Assembly (NCBI RefSeq): GCF_041734735.1
Contig: NC_134903.1
Location: forward strand, 6,092,943-6,156,942
From: Babylonia areolata
Lineage: Eukaryota; Mollusca; Gastropoda; Neogastropoda; Buccinidae
Length of the DNA: 64,000 bases
Reading direction: 5' to 3'
In this document: one piece after another, positions 24,130 to 34,800 of the stretch
Numbering within the stretch: position 1 is the stretch's first letter
Layout: the number at the start of each line of letters is the position of its first letter
Program-made: the position numbers and the translations under genes
Notes under the pieces: model-generated
What the model saw: the letters and a program-made list of their open reading frames with translations, nothing else
What the model was told of the DNA's origin: nothing
Databases searched by the model: none

Positions 24130-27100
24130 CACCTGGGGTGGTTCTTGTGATGACATCACCGTCATCTGGATACTTCACACTCAGAAGAAATACAAGTGAG
24201 AATTATACATACATGATGTGGAACAAACTCTATGTGCCTGTCAGACATCCGTTCGTGATCAGTCTGAAAAGGCTTTCACCACACTATGTGTCCATCAATT
24301 TGTATCGTTATCATGGTGGATCCGATAACACAATTCGTGTTTGGCATTCGTATACGCCAGAGAGTGACATTACCTTCATGTACTGTTTCAATGACACACA
24401 ATTCATTATTTCTTTTAACCTTGACGACTGCATCAAACTGACCAATACACAATGTTTTCAGTTTTTCTTTTCTTTTTTCCCTGAAAGTAAAGCACCCCAG
24501 AAGCTACCCAGTACGTTTTGGAACTGTTCAGTGGAGCACTATTCCAGCTTTCAGCACCACATGGATTGTAACCTGAAGACAGAGTGTGAAGATGGACGAG
24601 ATGAAACAGATCACTGTCCCTTCAGCAGTGCTGACTGTCAGGGATTGGTGGCCTTGTGTGACCGTTGCTACAAATTCGTTATGAAAGTGCACCTGGAAAA
24701 ACATTTAATAAACATATCAGACATCAATAAAAAGGGTAACGAGTATTGTAATTTGCGTGGTGGCACACTAGGCTTTCCTACCTGCCTGTTTGACCCATTT
24801 GGTGTTATTGGCAATAAATCAAAGAGATACTGGGGTGGTTTTCTGTACATTCTGACAGGTTTGTATTCAAACAATGTAGCACTGCCCAATATGTACAGAC
24901 ACAGTGATTACAGCGAAGACAGAACCGTTTTCCACCATTTATTTGAAAGTTTATCATATGACTGTGGAAATTCTCTCTCTTGTATCAAACTTTATCTTAC
25001 ACTTATGACGAATTTTCATGGGGCCTGTAAGTTTTTGAGCGAGTATAGCATATCTTGTGCAGTCCAATTAAACAGGAGTGCAGAAAAAACCAGCGATCCA
25101 AAGAGAATTCCTTTGGCCAACACACAAGTATCACTCCCAAAAGAACAATACTATATGACAGAGTGCCACGATGGTCAAGTGAATCACAAACTTCTCTCTT
25201 GTGGCTCCAACAGTGGAGAAGCGTGTGGTCAGCAGTATACATCCACCTGTCATGTTTCTGATCAGCCATCGTATATGACTCTGCTGAATAACACAGATCG
25301 TCACGTCACTCTAATCCCCACATTCACATGCAGTGAAGACACAACCACTCTGTCATATTCCCTGGTATGTGACTTCATAGTTGACTGTCTGGATTCCAGT
25401 GATGAATCTTTCTGTAAGCATCCTAATTGTAGTAAAACTGTTTACACGTGTGAAAACGGTCAGTGTATCCCCTATGACAATGTGTGTGATCAACTGTCAC
25501 ATTGTCAGGACGAATCAGACGAAAGGGGCTGTTCTGATTTCAAAAGGAAACGCATTATTAAGAAACGCATTCCATCTCCTGTCCTTGTCATGTTCAATAT
25601 AATTTCGCATTTCATCTCAACTCCAATGAATTCCACCGAGTCTTGTCCAGATAGTCATTATCGTTGTCCTGGAGAATTCAACGACTGTCTGCCTATTTAC
25701 ACACGATGTAATGGGTTTCATGACTGTATGGAGCACGGGGATGAAGAGGGATGTGAGGAGTTGACATGTCCAGGGCTTCTCCGATGTCGACATTCCATGA
25801 TATGTGTACATAGTGACCACGTGTGTGATGGCTGGCCTCACTGCCCAATGCTTGATGATGAATTATGGTGCAATGCTACCTGTCCTGTTGGCTGCCTGTG
25901 TCAGGTTCATACCTTTTTCTGTGTACAGCCTTTCTATGCTGATCTCTTCCCTCAGATCCGTTCATTGGACGCCACAGGTTCAGGTCTGACACTGTCTGAT
26001 GTGAACAGTAACTCCTATCTCATTCGTCTGGTTCTTGCTAGGTGTTCTCTGTCCCTCTTGCCTGAAATGAGGTTGATCAATTTGAGATTCCTTGACCTCA
26101 GCAGTAACAAGCTGCAGCATGTCAACATGACCTCGTTTATTGGTTTAGAAAATATACAGTCATTGTCTTTGTCCAACAATCCTATACTGTCAGTGTATGC
26201 TGACTATTCTTCCGGTTTTCAACAAAATGCTCTTTCGTTGATAGATCTGTCACACACAGCACTGACAAACTTTGATTCAAAAGCATTTACACACTTTTTT
26301 CGTTTACAGAAACTTAATTTAACATATACTTCTATTCACACCATAAGTCCTTATGGTTTTCAATACACTCCACAGCTGACTCATCTGTACATAGAGCATA
26401 GTCCTGTCAAAACCTTTCCATCTGACATTTTTAAGCAGCTTTCCCATCTACGCTTCATTTCATCACATAACTATAAACTGTGTTGTGATGAAATACTCCC
26501 TGAACATTTTCAGGCTTCGTATTGTTTTGCTACCAAAGACGAAATTTCATCGTGTGAAGATTTACTGCAGTCATGGACATACCGTGGGTTCCTGTGGCTG
26601 ATCACCTGTCTGGCAGTGTCTGGTAACGCCTTCTGTTTCTGTGCACGTTTGTTTGCAAAGGGCATGACCACTTCCAGTGGCTTCAGTGTGTTTGTCACCA
26701 ACCTTACAATGGCTGACTTTCTGATGGGTGTCTACATGGGTGTTATAGGAGTGGCTGATGAAAGGTTACGTGGCAGATATCTCCATTATGATGACACATG
26801 GAAAAACAGCGTGACCTGCACTGTGGCTGGCGTTTTGTCTCTGTTGTCCAGTGAAACATCAGCTTTGATCATCTGCCTGATCACCTTAGATCGATTTATT
26901 GTCCTCTGCTTTCCATTCAGCACTTTCCGATTTGAGCGACAATCAGCAGCTGTTGTTTGTCTACTGATCTGGCTGACTGGCTGGTTCCTTGCCTTGTTGC
27001 CTTTACTTCCAGTGACATCACACTGGGAGTTTTACAGCCAGACGGGTATCTGTATTCCGCTGCCAGTAACGAAACAAGAGTTCAAAGGAAAATTGTATTC

Positions 27101-27494
27101 TTTCAGTGTAATGATTGTTCTCAATTTTGTGTTGTTTTTATTCATTTCTGTGGGTCAGGTATTCATTTACTGGTCCATACAGACCAATGCTTTGAAGACT
27201 AACTCTACGAAAGTATCACAAGATATAACCATAGCTCAGCGGTTAATAACTATCGCAGTAACAGATTTCTTGTGCTGGTTTCCTATTGGATTGTGTGGAA
27301 TGTTTGCATTGGCTGGTTTTCCCATTCCTGGTGAAGTGAATGTGGCTTTAGCAATATTTGTATTACCTTTAAACTCTGCTGTTAACCCCTTTATGTATAC
27401 ATTAAACACTTTGACGGAAAAGTGGGGAAAATCCAAAGAATCTCAACTTTTGAAATGGATGGAATCTCATGCAGATCAAATTCGGGTGAAATAG
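24130..27494 (+). CDS. GRL101-like LDLa/LRR G-protein-coupled receptor, copy 2 (main exon)
   Basis: Closest relative of copy 1, with the same domain order: CUB-like start, LDLa 1 (GRDETDHC), a C-type-lectin-like cysteine-rich segment, LDLa 2-5 (SDESFC, SDERGC, GDEEGC, DDELWC), a CPVGCLC LRR cap, about six LRRs and seven helices with LITLDRF and NPFMY. The C-terminus is full length (MESHADQIRVK), unlike copy 1. The exon probably starts after AG at 24128-24129, in the same CACCTGG context as copy 1. The open frame upstream of that (reading MPITFK from a TTG) is not conserved. N-glycosylation sites (NTSENYT, NKSKRY, NTT-type) fit an extracellular ectodomain. The ligand and G-protein partner cannot be read from sequence. 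Confidence 0.92.
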
Positions 27495-27584
27495 TACCAG
27501 CATGTGCTGATTCAGGTACAACTGAAAATGGAAAGTGACTTGAAACGATCCTTAGTTTTCATTGTGCCATCAAATGCAATCATT

Positions 27585-27587
<3 letters not shown>

Positions 27588-27671
<84 letters not shown>
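27588..27671. repeat. (CT)n(TG)n microsatellite
   Basis: CT run followed by TG run about 100 bases after the receptor stop. Confidence 0.9.
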
Positions 27672-27672
<1 letters not shown>

Positions 27673-27674
27673 AA

Positions 27675-28850
27675 ACCACTACTCCACCCCAAGCGCAAAT
27701 GAGTTTTAAAGGTTGAAAAATAAACCAAGATCTTAATTACACTGTTTTGCACTTCTTTATGGAAAACGAAGACATCGACGCTTGCAAAAACCTCAGTGAA
27801 GCAATATTCCTTGTGACCCCGGTATACTTGGTATTCTATTCTAATGTAATCACTGAAGACGTATGGTGTTCTTCTTCTCTATTTGCAATTCGATAGCAAT
27901 TTGTCAAACACACAAATATACTGAAGCATGTATTTTGTGATATCTTTTACTCGAACTGTTTAATGTTAGATAGAATTTGTAGTGAAACTGCAATTAGTCC
28001 TGCATTATCTGAAATTCGGAACTGATAAGCATGTGCTTTGAAGGTAGAAGATGGTCATAGTTTACAAGAATACTTGCTGTTGTCACTTGAAATGCATGTG
28101 GCTTTCTGTCATATTCTGATGTTCAGTTCATTCAAGCTGCTCTCTGATTCCCATCCACAACTTTGCTGCACACATTCACGATCTTATTCATGTTCCTTAA
28201 AGGAGCACAGAACATTGTTCTTGTGTATACGGGCTTATACACTGACCTTACCAGAATCACTCCCCTCCCCTTTGGTGGGGTTAGTGTTGGGAGTGAAGTG
28301 TATATGTACATAATGCCAGAATGACTCTCCTCACCCACAGTGAGCTAAGTAATTTGGTCGCTGGGGAGTAAGGCTAGACATACCCCCCTCATCTTTTGCG
28401 ATCTTAGTATCAAGGGGTGGGGGGATAAACAGGCTTAAGGACAGAATTACTCACCTTAAATCACAGCTTTGTAATAGGTTTTGGGCCGTGGGGTGGGGGG
28501 GGAGGAGGCATAATACCAGAATTACTCCCCTCCTCATATTTTTCAATTTACTAAAAGGGGAGAGGACATGATTTATGTGGACATTATGCCAGATTCACTT
28601 CCCTTGCACCCGTAAATGCGTGGGGAGTGATTATGGAACACGGTAATGTTTGCTGGTGCTCAAAATGTACGCACGGACGCACTTTTTGACTTTTTAATAC
28701 TTCCTGGACAAAATGTAAATAAATAAATGTAAATTTGACAAAAGCAGACACAAGACTTACAAGACATGAATTACAGACGTTTCTTATCAATTAAGATTCT
28801 GTGACGCGTGTGGGGCGATTTTAGCCTGGTCTTCCTTGACGAAGGAAGGC
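27675..28850. other. Non-coding 3' part of duplicon B
   Basis: No gene seen. Aligns with 12325-13230. Confidence 0.6.
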
Positions 28851-29017
28851 CTTGATACAAAGACACCTTGAAGGCCATCCTCAGAAGCTGCTACATTGAC
28901 GATGCTTAATTTTCTTTACACATGAATAAAAAATGAAAAATAAAAATGAAAAACACACAAAAACAAAAAACAAAAAAACAAAAAACAAAAAAAAAACCAG
29001 CAACAAAAAAGTGTCAT

Positions 29018-29136
29018 CTATTTTCGCGCGTTAACGATCCTGAGAAAGTCGTTGGAAAGATAGGAGTCGCCCTCCAGGAAACCATCTATGTCCTCTTTGA
29101 TGGCCATCTCTGAACTGTGGTTGCCACTCACAAATC
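29018..29136 (-). CDS. TPI-like last exon (C-terminus and stop)
   Basis: Acceptor TGTGCTTCAG precedes GATTTGTGAGTGG. It reads GFVSGNHSSEMAIKEDID, GFLEGDSYLS, NDFLRIVNARK, then TAG. This matches the TPI end ([34 protein letters not shown]). Incoming phase 1 completes the second Gly of RIIFGG. The phosphate-binding Gly-Gly pair (VGGASL in the enzyme) is EGDSYL here, and the serine of the YGGSV motif is Phe. Confidence 0.85.
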
Positions 29137-29505
29137 CTGAAGCACACAGGAAGAAAGAGGAAACAGACGTCAACGAAAACAACGGAGAGGAAAGGAGAGT
29201 AGAAGACAGGAACAGATGGCGAAAGACAGGCAAGAAGACAGTACATGGTGTTGCTGGTGCATGTTATTGGTTGGCTGGTAAACGGAGTGCGCGCGCGTGT
29301 GTGTGTAGCGGGAAAGAAAATCCTTTTCAATGACAACCATATTTCCTCAACATGAAAAAAAAAGCATTTGTGATTTCTCACTATGATATACCACGAAGTC
29401 AATAACTGCGTCTGCATGCTATATATTTACGTAATTTCGCACATAGAAATCCTAACATTGACTTAGTTGCTGGGGAGATAGCTCGCACTGAATTCAAGGC
29501 CTGAC

Positions 29506-29679
29506 CTCCAAAGATGATCCTGGTGTGTCTGGCGATGCTTGGGGTCAGGTTGTCAGCCAACCAGTTGCGTAGGTCTTTGTGCGTGAGCTGCACCTCGAAA
29601 GGCATGACCCTTTTGCACGTGTATAATGCCCACAGAGGCTGGTAGACCACCACGACCCGGCTCCAGTCCTCCACGTTGT
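29506..29679 (-). CDS. TPI-like exon with loop-6 region
   Basis: Acceptor TATTCAACAG, donor G|GTCAGG. 174 bases read DNVEDWSRVVVVYQPLWALY, then TCKRVMPFEVQLTHKDLRNW and LADNLTPSIARHTRIIFGG. In TPI the equivalent is [23 protein letters not shown]. The catalytic base Glu165 is Gln and the loop-6 glycines are replaced. Trp168 and Pro166 are kept. Confidence 0.88.
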
Positions 29680-29694
29680 CTGTTGAATACAACC

Positions 29695-29910
29695 AAGTAC
29701 CAGCTCACGAATGAATCATATGGATACTTATATAGCGCCTATCCTCGATCGGAGACCAAGCTCCAAGCGCTTTACAAATACGGGGTCATTTGCACAACAG
29801 GCTGCCTACCTGGGTAGCGCCGACTGACGGCTGTCACTGCATGCTCATCATTCGCGTCCGGTGTCGTTCAATCAGATTTCAGGCACGCACACATACACAC
29901 TCAGACAGAC
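29695..29910. repeat. Dispersed SINE-like repeat (ATATAGCGCCTAT family)
   Basis: A block beginning TTATATAGCGCCTATCC, with CCAAGCGCTTTACAAATAC, then GCTGCCTACCTGGGTAGCG, then TCAATCAGATTTCAGGCACG. I remember this arrangement as a common gastropod dispersed repeat (not searched). The first part resembles the reverse complement of the LINE tail at 7018-7075. It sits in the penultimate intron of the TPI-like gene. Confidence 0.6.
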
Positions 29911-29999
29911 ATGTAACACTGTAATGTACTTATTGATGCTGATGGGAATGAATGCATGTATGTGCATGTGCATGAAAGCGTGTGGAAATGCACGCAGTC

Positions 30000-30073
30000 G
30001 CACACGTACATTTACACACAGACACAGTGACACAAACATACAAACACACACAAAGACACAGACACAGACACAA

Positions 30074-30109
<36 letters not shown>

Positions 30110-30153
30110 GAAGACACAGACACACAAACACACACAAAGACACATCATGCACG

Positions 30154-30201
<48 letters not shown>

Positions 30202-30205
30202 ACTG
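30000..30205. repeat. (CA)n-rich microsatellite
   Basis: CA runs with AGACACA interruptions, densest at 30073-30105 and 30158-30202. Confidence 0.9.
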
Positions 30206-30518
30206 AACACAAATTCTCGGACACAATTACACATTGCCCTTTACCCACCCACTTGCATATTTTCCCTCATATGGTGCAACACAAGCACATACAAAACATT
30301 TCACAATTAATAATAGGAATATTAGACTAACACATCAAAATTTGTATTACAGTTAATTATTTTCAATGAGGTGATTCTTCAGTCTGGAGTGGGTCGTCCA
30401 CGCGTCTCTGCCAATTATGAGGGTGCGCATGCTTGGTAGACGCTCAGGTTTTTCTGTGGGGGTATAGTTCTTTAACTCTCTTGTTGAGCGCCCCAATGAT
30501 AATGGCGGCCTTCCCGTT

Positions 30519-30915
30519 GATCTGAGCATCGACGGGTGTGATGGCAGAATGTTAAGAGCGCTGGATTCTCGCCCGAGTTTCTTGAGTTCGATCCCCGGTT
30601 TCGGCGCACCTGGTGAAGATTTTTTCGATCTCCCAGGTCAACGTATGTCCAGACCTGATTTTGTGTCTCCACCCCCTTCGTGTGGAAACGCGTGCAGGTG
30701 ATCAAATACACACGTTAATTAAAGATCCTGCTATCCATGTCAGCGTCCGGTTGGTTATGGAGACAAGAGCATACCCAGCATGCACACCCCTCAAAACGGA
30801 GCATGGCTGTCTAAATAGCGGGGTAAAAAGGCTTACACACGTAAAAGCCCACTCGTACAAACAAGAGAGTGTGGGAATTGCTGCCCACGGACGCAGAAGA
30901 AGATCTGGGCATCAA
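30519..30915 (+). mobile_element. tRNA-derived SINE with probable target-site duplication
   Basis: The body (about 30531-30901) has a tRNA-like head (GTTAAGAGCGCTGGATTCTC, then GAGTTCGATCCCCGG as B box), CACCTGGTGAAGATTTTTTC, CCAGGTCAACGTATGTCCAG, GTAAAAGCCCACTCGTAC and an AGAAGAAGA tail. It is flanked by GATCTGAGCATC on the left (30519-30530) and GATCTGGGCATC on the right (30902-30913), a plausible 12-base target-site duplication with one mismatch. Confidence 0.8.
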
Positions 30916-31328
30916 TGGACAGGCTGCTTGTGATGATGGAGCATGAGTATTTAAACAACAACCCCAAGAGTGAAACCGTCCGCGAGTTTCAGTGAGAATG
31001 CTGACGCGTTTCCTGAGCCAGCTGTTGAGAGACACCAGGGAAGAACAAGCAGGCTATTTGTCATTGTTGCTGTCGTTGTAGTTCGTATCGGACAGAAGGG
31101 CAAATATACTTGCAAAGAAGAAACAAACCAAAACCAAACACAAAGAGATGTGGGGGGGCGAGTGGGGGGCAGTGGGGGGAGACAAGGGTTGCGTTGGGGA
31201 GGGCAGCCTGAATTTCACAAAGACAACAACACAACACTGGTTGTTGTTGTTGTTGTTCTTGCTGTTGTTGTTGTAAACAAACAAATAAACAAAAAGTGAT
31301 AGAGAATGAATGCCGTGTCTCCACTGAC

Positions 31329-31461
31329 CAGCGATGCATTGCATTTGGCAGTGGAGGACGTCCTGGGTCTGAGAGAGCTCCTTCTCTTGCAGCGTTTCTC
31401 CCACACACACCATCACGTTCAGCCCCGCGTCCAGCGCTGCTCGGATCTGGTCACCAGTCTC
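31329..31461 (-). CDS. TPI-like exon with ALDAGLNVMVCVGE motif
   Basis: Acceptor CTTAATGCAG, donor GCTG|GTCAGTG. 133 bases read ETGDQIRAALDAGLNVMVC, then VGETLQEKELSQTQDVLHCQ and MQCIA. The enzyme has [22 protein letters not shown] at this position. Cys126 and the CIGE glycine are kept. Incoming phase is 0 and outgoing phase 1, as in TPI genes. Confidence 0.88.
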
Positions 31462-31469
31462 CTGCATTA

Positions 31470-31556
31470 AGCCACGATACGTTCGTCACTAGTCCTACAG
31501 AGCTCTGGTACGTGTGTGAGAAATCACGGATGAAAGAAGGACCACCCATACACATT
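31470..31556. repeat. ~85-bp block, left copy (pairs with 41995-42085)
   Basis: GTTCGTCACTAGTCCTACAG, then ACGTGTGTGAGAAATCACGG, then ATGAAAGAAGGACCAC, almost identical to 42010-42075. Both copies lie in the same TPI-like intron, on either side of the satellite. Confidence 0.8.
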
Positions 31557-31594
31557 AGCATTGAAAAAAAAAAGAATATAAACGAAATAAAATA

Positions 31595-31838
31595 AACTAA
31601 CTAGTCAACAAGTAGAATCACAACACACAGTCAACTGGGCTCCAAATTAAACTCTGAACTATTTCAAATAAATTTGATTATCATATAAGGCATTTCAAAT
31701 GGAAGCAGATGGAACTGTAGATTTTGTAAAGGACATAGGTCAATATGGTTTTAACTGATTATAGATGATATGCATGGGGGTAATTTCATTGCCGCAAATA
31801 CAAGTCACATTTCTGACATGTTGTTTTCAACCTGCCGA
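31595..31838 (-). mobile_element. LINE 3' end fragment, minus strand, copy 1
   Basis: Aligns with 43545-43830 in the same orientation. On the minus strand it reads VTCICGNEITPMHII, a C-terminal cysteine/histidine motif of LINE polyproteins, then a 3' UTR ending in an A-rich tail near 31570. It directly abuts the satellite array. Confidence 0.65.
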
Positions 31839-31839
31839 G

Positions 31840-34800
31840 TCCAAAAATACCACATAGACAAACCTGCATTATCTCAGTTCCGAGATATCGGCATTTGAAT
31901 TTTGGCACCATTTTTTCAGGTTGCGACCAGCAAAATTAGCGGAAACTGGATATGTCGGGATAATGTGCGTAAGAGATCTTTCCGTATAGTTTTTGACCTC
32001 CAGATTAAAAATGCTACATAAATAGACCTGCATCAACTCAGATCCGAGATATCGCCATTTGAAATTTTTCACTATTTTTTCAGGTCGCGGCTTGCAAAAT
32101 TGGCGGAAAATGGACATGTGGGAATAATGTGTGTAGCACATCTTTCTGTATAGTTTTTGATCTCCAGAGTCCAAAAATACCAGAGAAATAGACCTGCATC
32201 AACCGAGTTCCGAGATATCTGAATTTCAAATTTGTCACTATTTTTTCAGGTCGCGGCCTACAAAATTGGCGGAAAATTGAGATGTTGGGATAATGTGTGT
32301 ATGACATCTTTCTGTATAGTTTTACCTCCTGAGACCAAAAATACCACATAAAGAGACCTGCATCAACTGACTTCCGAGATATCGGCATTTAAAATTTGAC
32401 ACTATTTTTTTCAGGTTGCAGCCTGCAAAATTGGCGGAAAATGGACATGTCGGGATAATGTGTGTAGCACATCTTTCTGTATAGGTTTTGACCTCCCGAG
32501 TCCAAAAATACCACATAAACAGTGCTGCGTCAACTCAATTCTCAGATATTGGCATTTGAAATTTGGCACTATTCTTTCAGGTCGCAGCCTGCAAAATTCG
32601 CGGAAAATGGACATTTCGTGAAAATATGTGTAAGACATCTTTCTGTATAGTTTTTCCCTCCCGAGTCCAAAAATACCACATAAACAGTCCTGCATCAACT
32701 CAGTTCTGAGATATCGGCATTTGAAATTTCACACTATTTTTTCAGGTCATGCCTTCAAAATTGGCGGGAAATGGACATGTCGGGATAATATGTATAATAC
32801 ATCTTTCTGTATAGTTTTCGACCTCCCGAGTCCAAAAATACCACATAAACAGACCAGCATCAACTAAATTCCGAGATATCGGCTTTTAAAATTTGACACT
32901 ATTGTTTCAGGTCGCGGCCTACAAAATTGACGTAAAATGGACATGTCGGGATAATGTGTGTAGCACATCTTTCTGTATACTTTGACCTCCCGAGTCCAAA
33001 AATTCCATATAAACAGTCGTACGTCAACTCAATTCTGAGATATCGGCATTTGAAATTTGGCACTATTCTTTCAGGTCACGGTCTTCAAAATTAGTATAGT
33101 TTTTAGCCTCCCGAGTCCAAAAATACCACATAAACAGACCTGCATCAAATAAATTCAGAGATATCGGCATTTAAAATTTGACACTATTTTTTCAGGTCAA
33201 CTCAATTCCGAGATATCAGCATTTGAAAATGGCCACTATTTTTTCAGGTCGCCACCTTCAAAATTGGTGGAAAATGATAATGTCGGGTTAATGTGTGCAA
33301 GACATCTTTCTGTATAGTTTTTGACCTCCCGAGTCCAAAAATACCACATAAAAAGACCTACGTCAACTCAATTCTGAGATATCGGCATTTGAAATTTGGC
33401 ACTATTCTTTCAGGTCGCGGCCTTCAAAATTGACGGAAAATGGACCTTTCGTGATAATATGTGAAAGACAGCTTTGTGTATAGTTTTTGACCTCCCGAGT
33501 CCAAAAATACCACATAAAGAGACCTACGTCAACTCAATTCTGAGATATCGGCATTTGAAATTTGGCACTATTCTTTCAGGTCGCGGCCTTCAAAATTGGC
33601 GGAAATTGGACATTTCGTGATAATATGTGTAATACATCTTTCTCTATAGTTTCCGCATTTAAAATTAGGCGCTATTTTTCCAGGTCACGGAATGCAAAAT
33701 TGAAGAAAAATGGACATGTCGGGATAACATGTGTAACACATCTTTCTGTATAGTTTTTGACCTCCCGAGTCCAAAAACACCACATAAAAAGACTTGAGTC
33801 AACTCAGTTCCGAGATATGCGCATTTGAAATTAGAAGCTATTTTTCCAGGTCGGGGCCTGCAAAATTCACGAAAAATGGACATATCGAGATAACATGTGT
33901 AGCACATCTTTCTGTATAGTTTTTGACCACATAAAAAGACTTACGTCAACTGAGTTCCGAGATATCCGTATTTGAAAGCAAGCACTATTTTTTTTATACA
34001 GAAAGATGTGCAACACATGTTCCAGGCCATGGTCTGCAAAATTGACGAAAAATGGACATGTCGGGATAACATGTGTAGCACATCTTTCAGTATAGTTTTT
34101 GACCTCCCGAGTCCAAAAATACCACATAAAATGACTTGCGTCATCTCAGTTCCGAGATATCCGCATTTGAAATTAGGCGCTATTTTTCCAGGTCGCATGG
34201 ACATGTCGGGATAACATGTGTAGCACACCTTTCTGTATAGTTTTTGACCTCCCAGTTCAAAAATACCACATAAAAAGACTTGCGTCAACTCAGTTCCGAG
34301 ATATCCGCATTTGAAATTATGCGCTATTTTTCCAGGTCGCGGCCTGCAAAATTGACGAAAAATGGACATGTCGGGATCACATGTGTAGCACATCTTTCTG
34401 TATAGTTTTTGACCCCACGAGTCCAAAAATACCACAAAAAAAGACTTGTGTCAACTCATTTCCGAGATATCTGCATTTGAAATTAGGCGCTATTTTTCCA
34501 GGTCGCAGCCTGCAAAACTGACGAAAAATGGACATGTCGGGATATCATGTGTAGCACATCTTTCTGTATAGTTTTTGACCTCCCGAGTCCAAAAATACCA
34601 CATAAAAAGAGACTTGCGTCAACTCAGTTCCGAGATATCCGCATTTCAAATTAGGCGCTATTTTTCCAGGTCGCAGTGTGCAAAATTGACGAAAAATGGA
34701 CATATCGGGATAACATGTGTAGCACATCTTTCTGTATAGTTTTTGACCTCCCGAGTCCAAAAATACCACATAAAAAGACTTGCGTCAACTCAGCTCCGAG

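Larger units (their letters stand above)
21657..28850. repeat. Segmental duplication, copy B
   Basis: Counterpart of 4567-13230 (anchors listed there). It lacks the 1.47-kb LINE of copy A, so it preserves the pre-insertion site at about 22880. It holds receptor copy 2 in the same orientation. Confidence 0.85.

Noticed and set aside
27570-27752. Arg/Glu-rich minus frame after receptor copy 2
   Set aside because: Translation of the (CT)n(TG)n microsatellite.
30460-30530. DAQINGKAAIIIGALNKRVK on the minus strand as an exon
   Set aside because: Looks protein-like for ~23 residues, but I found no family, no splice sites and no continuation. It may be part of the repeat flanking the SINE.
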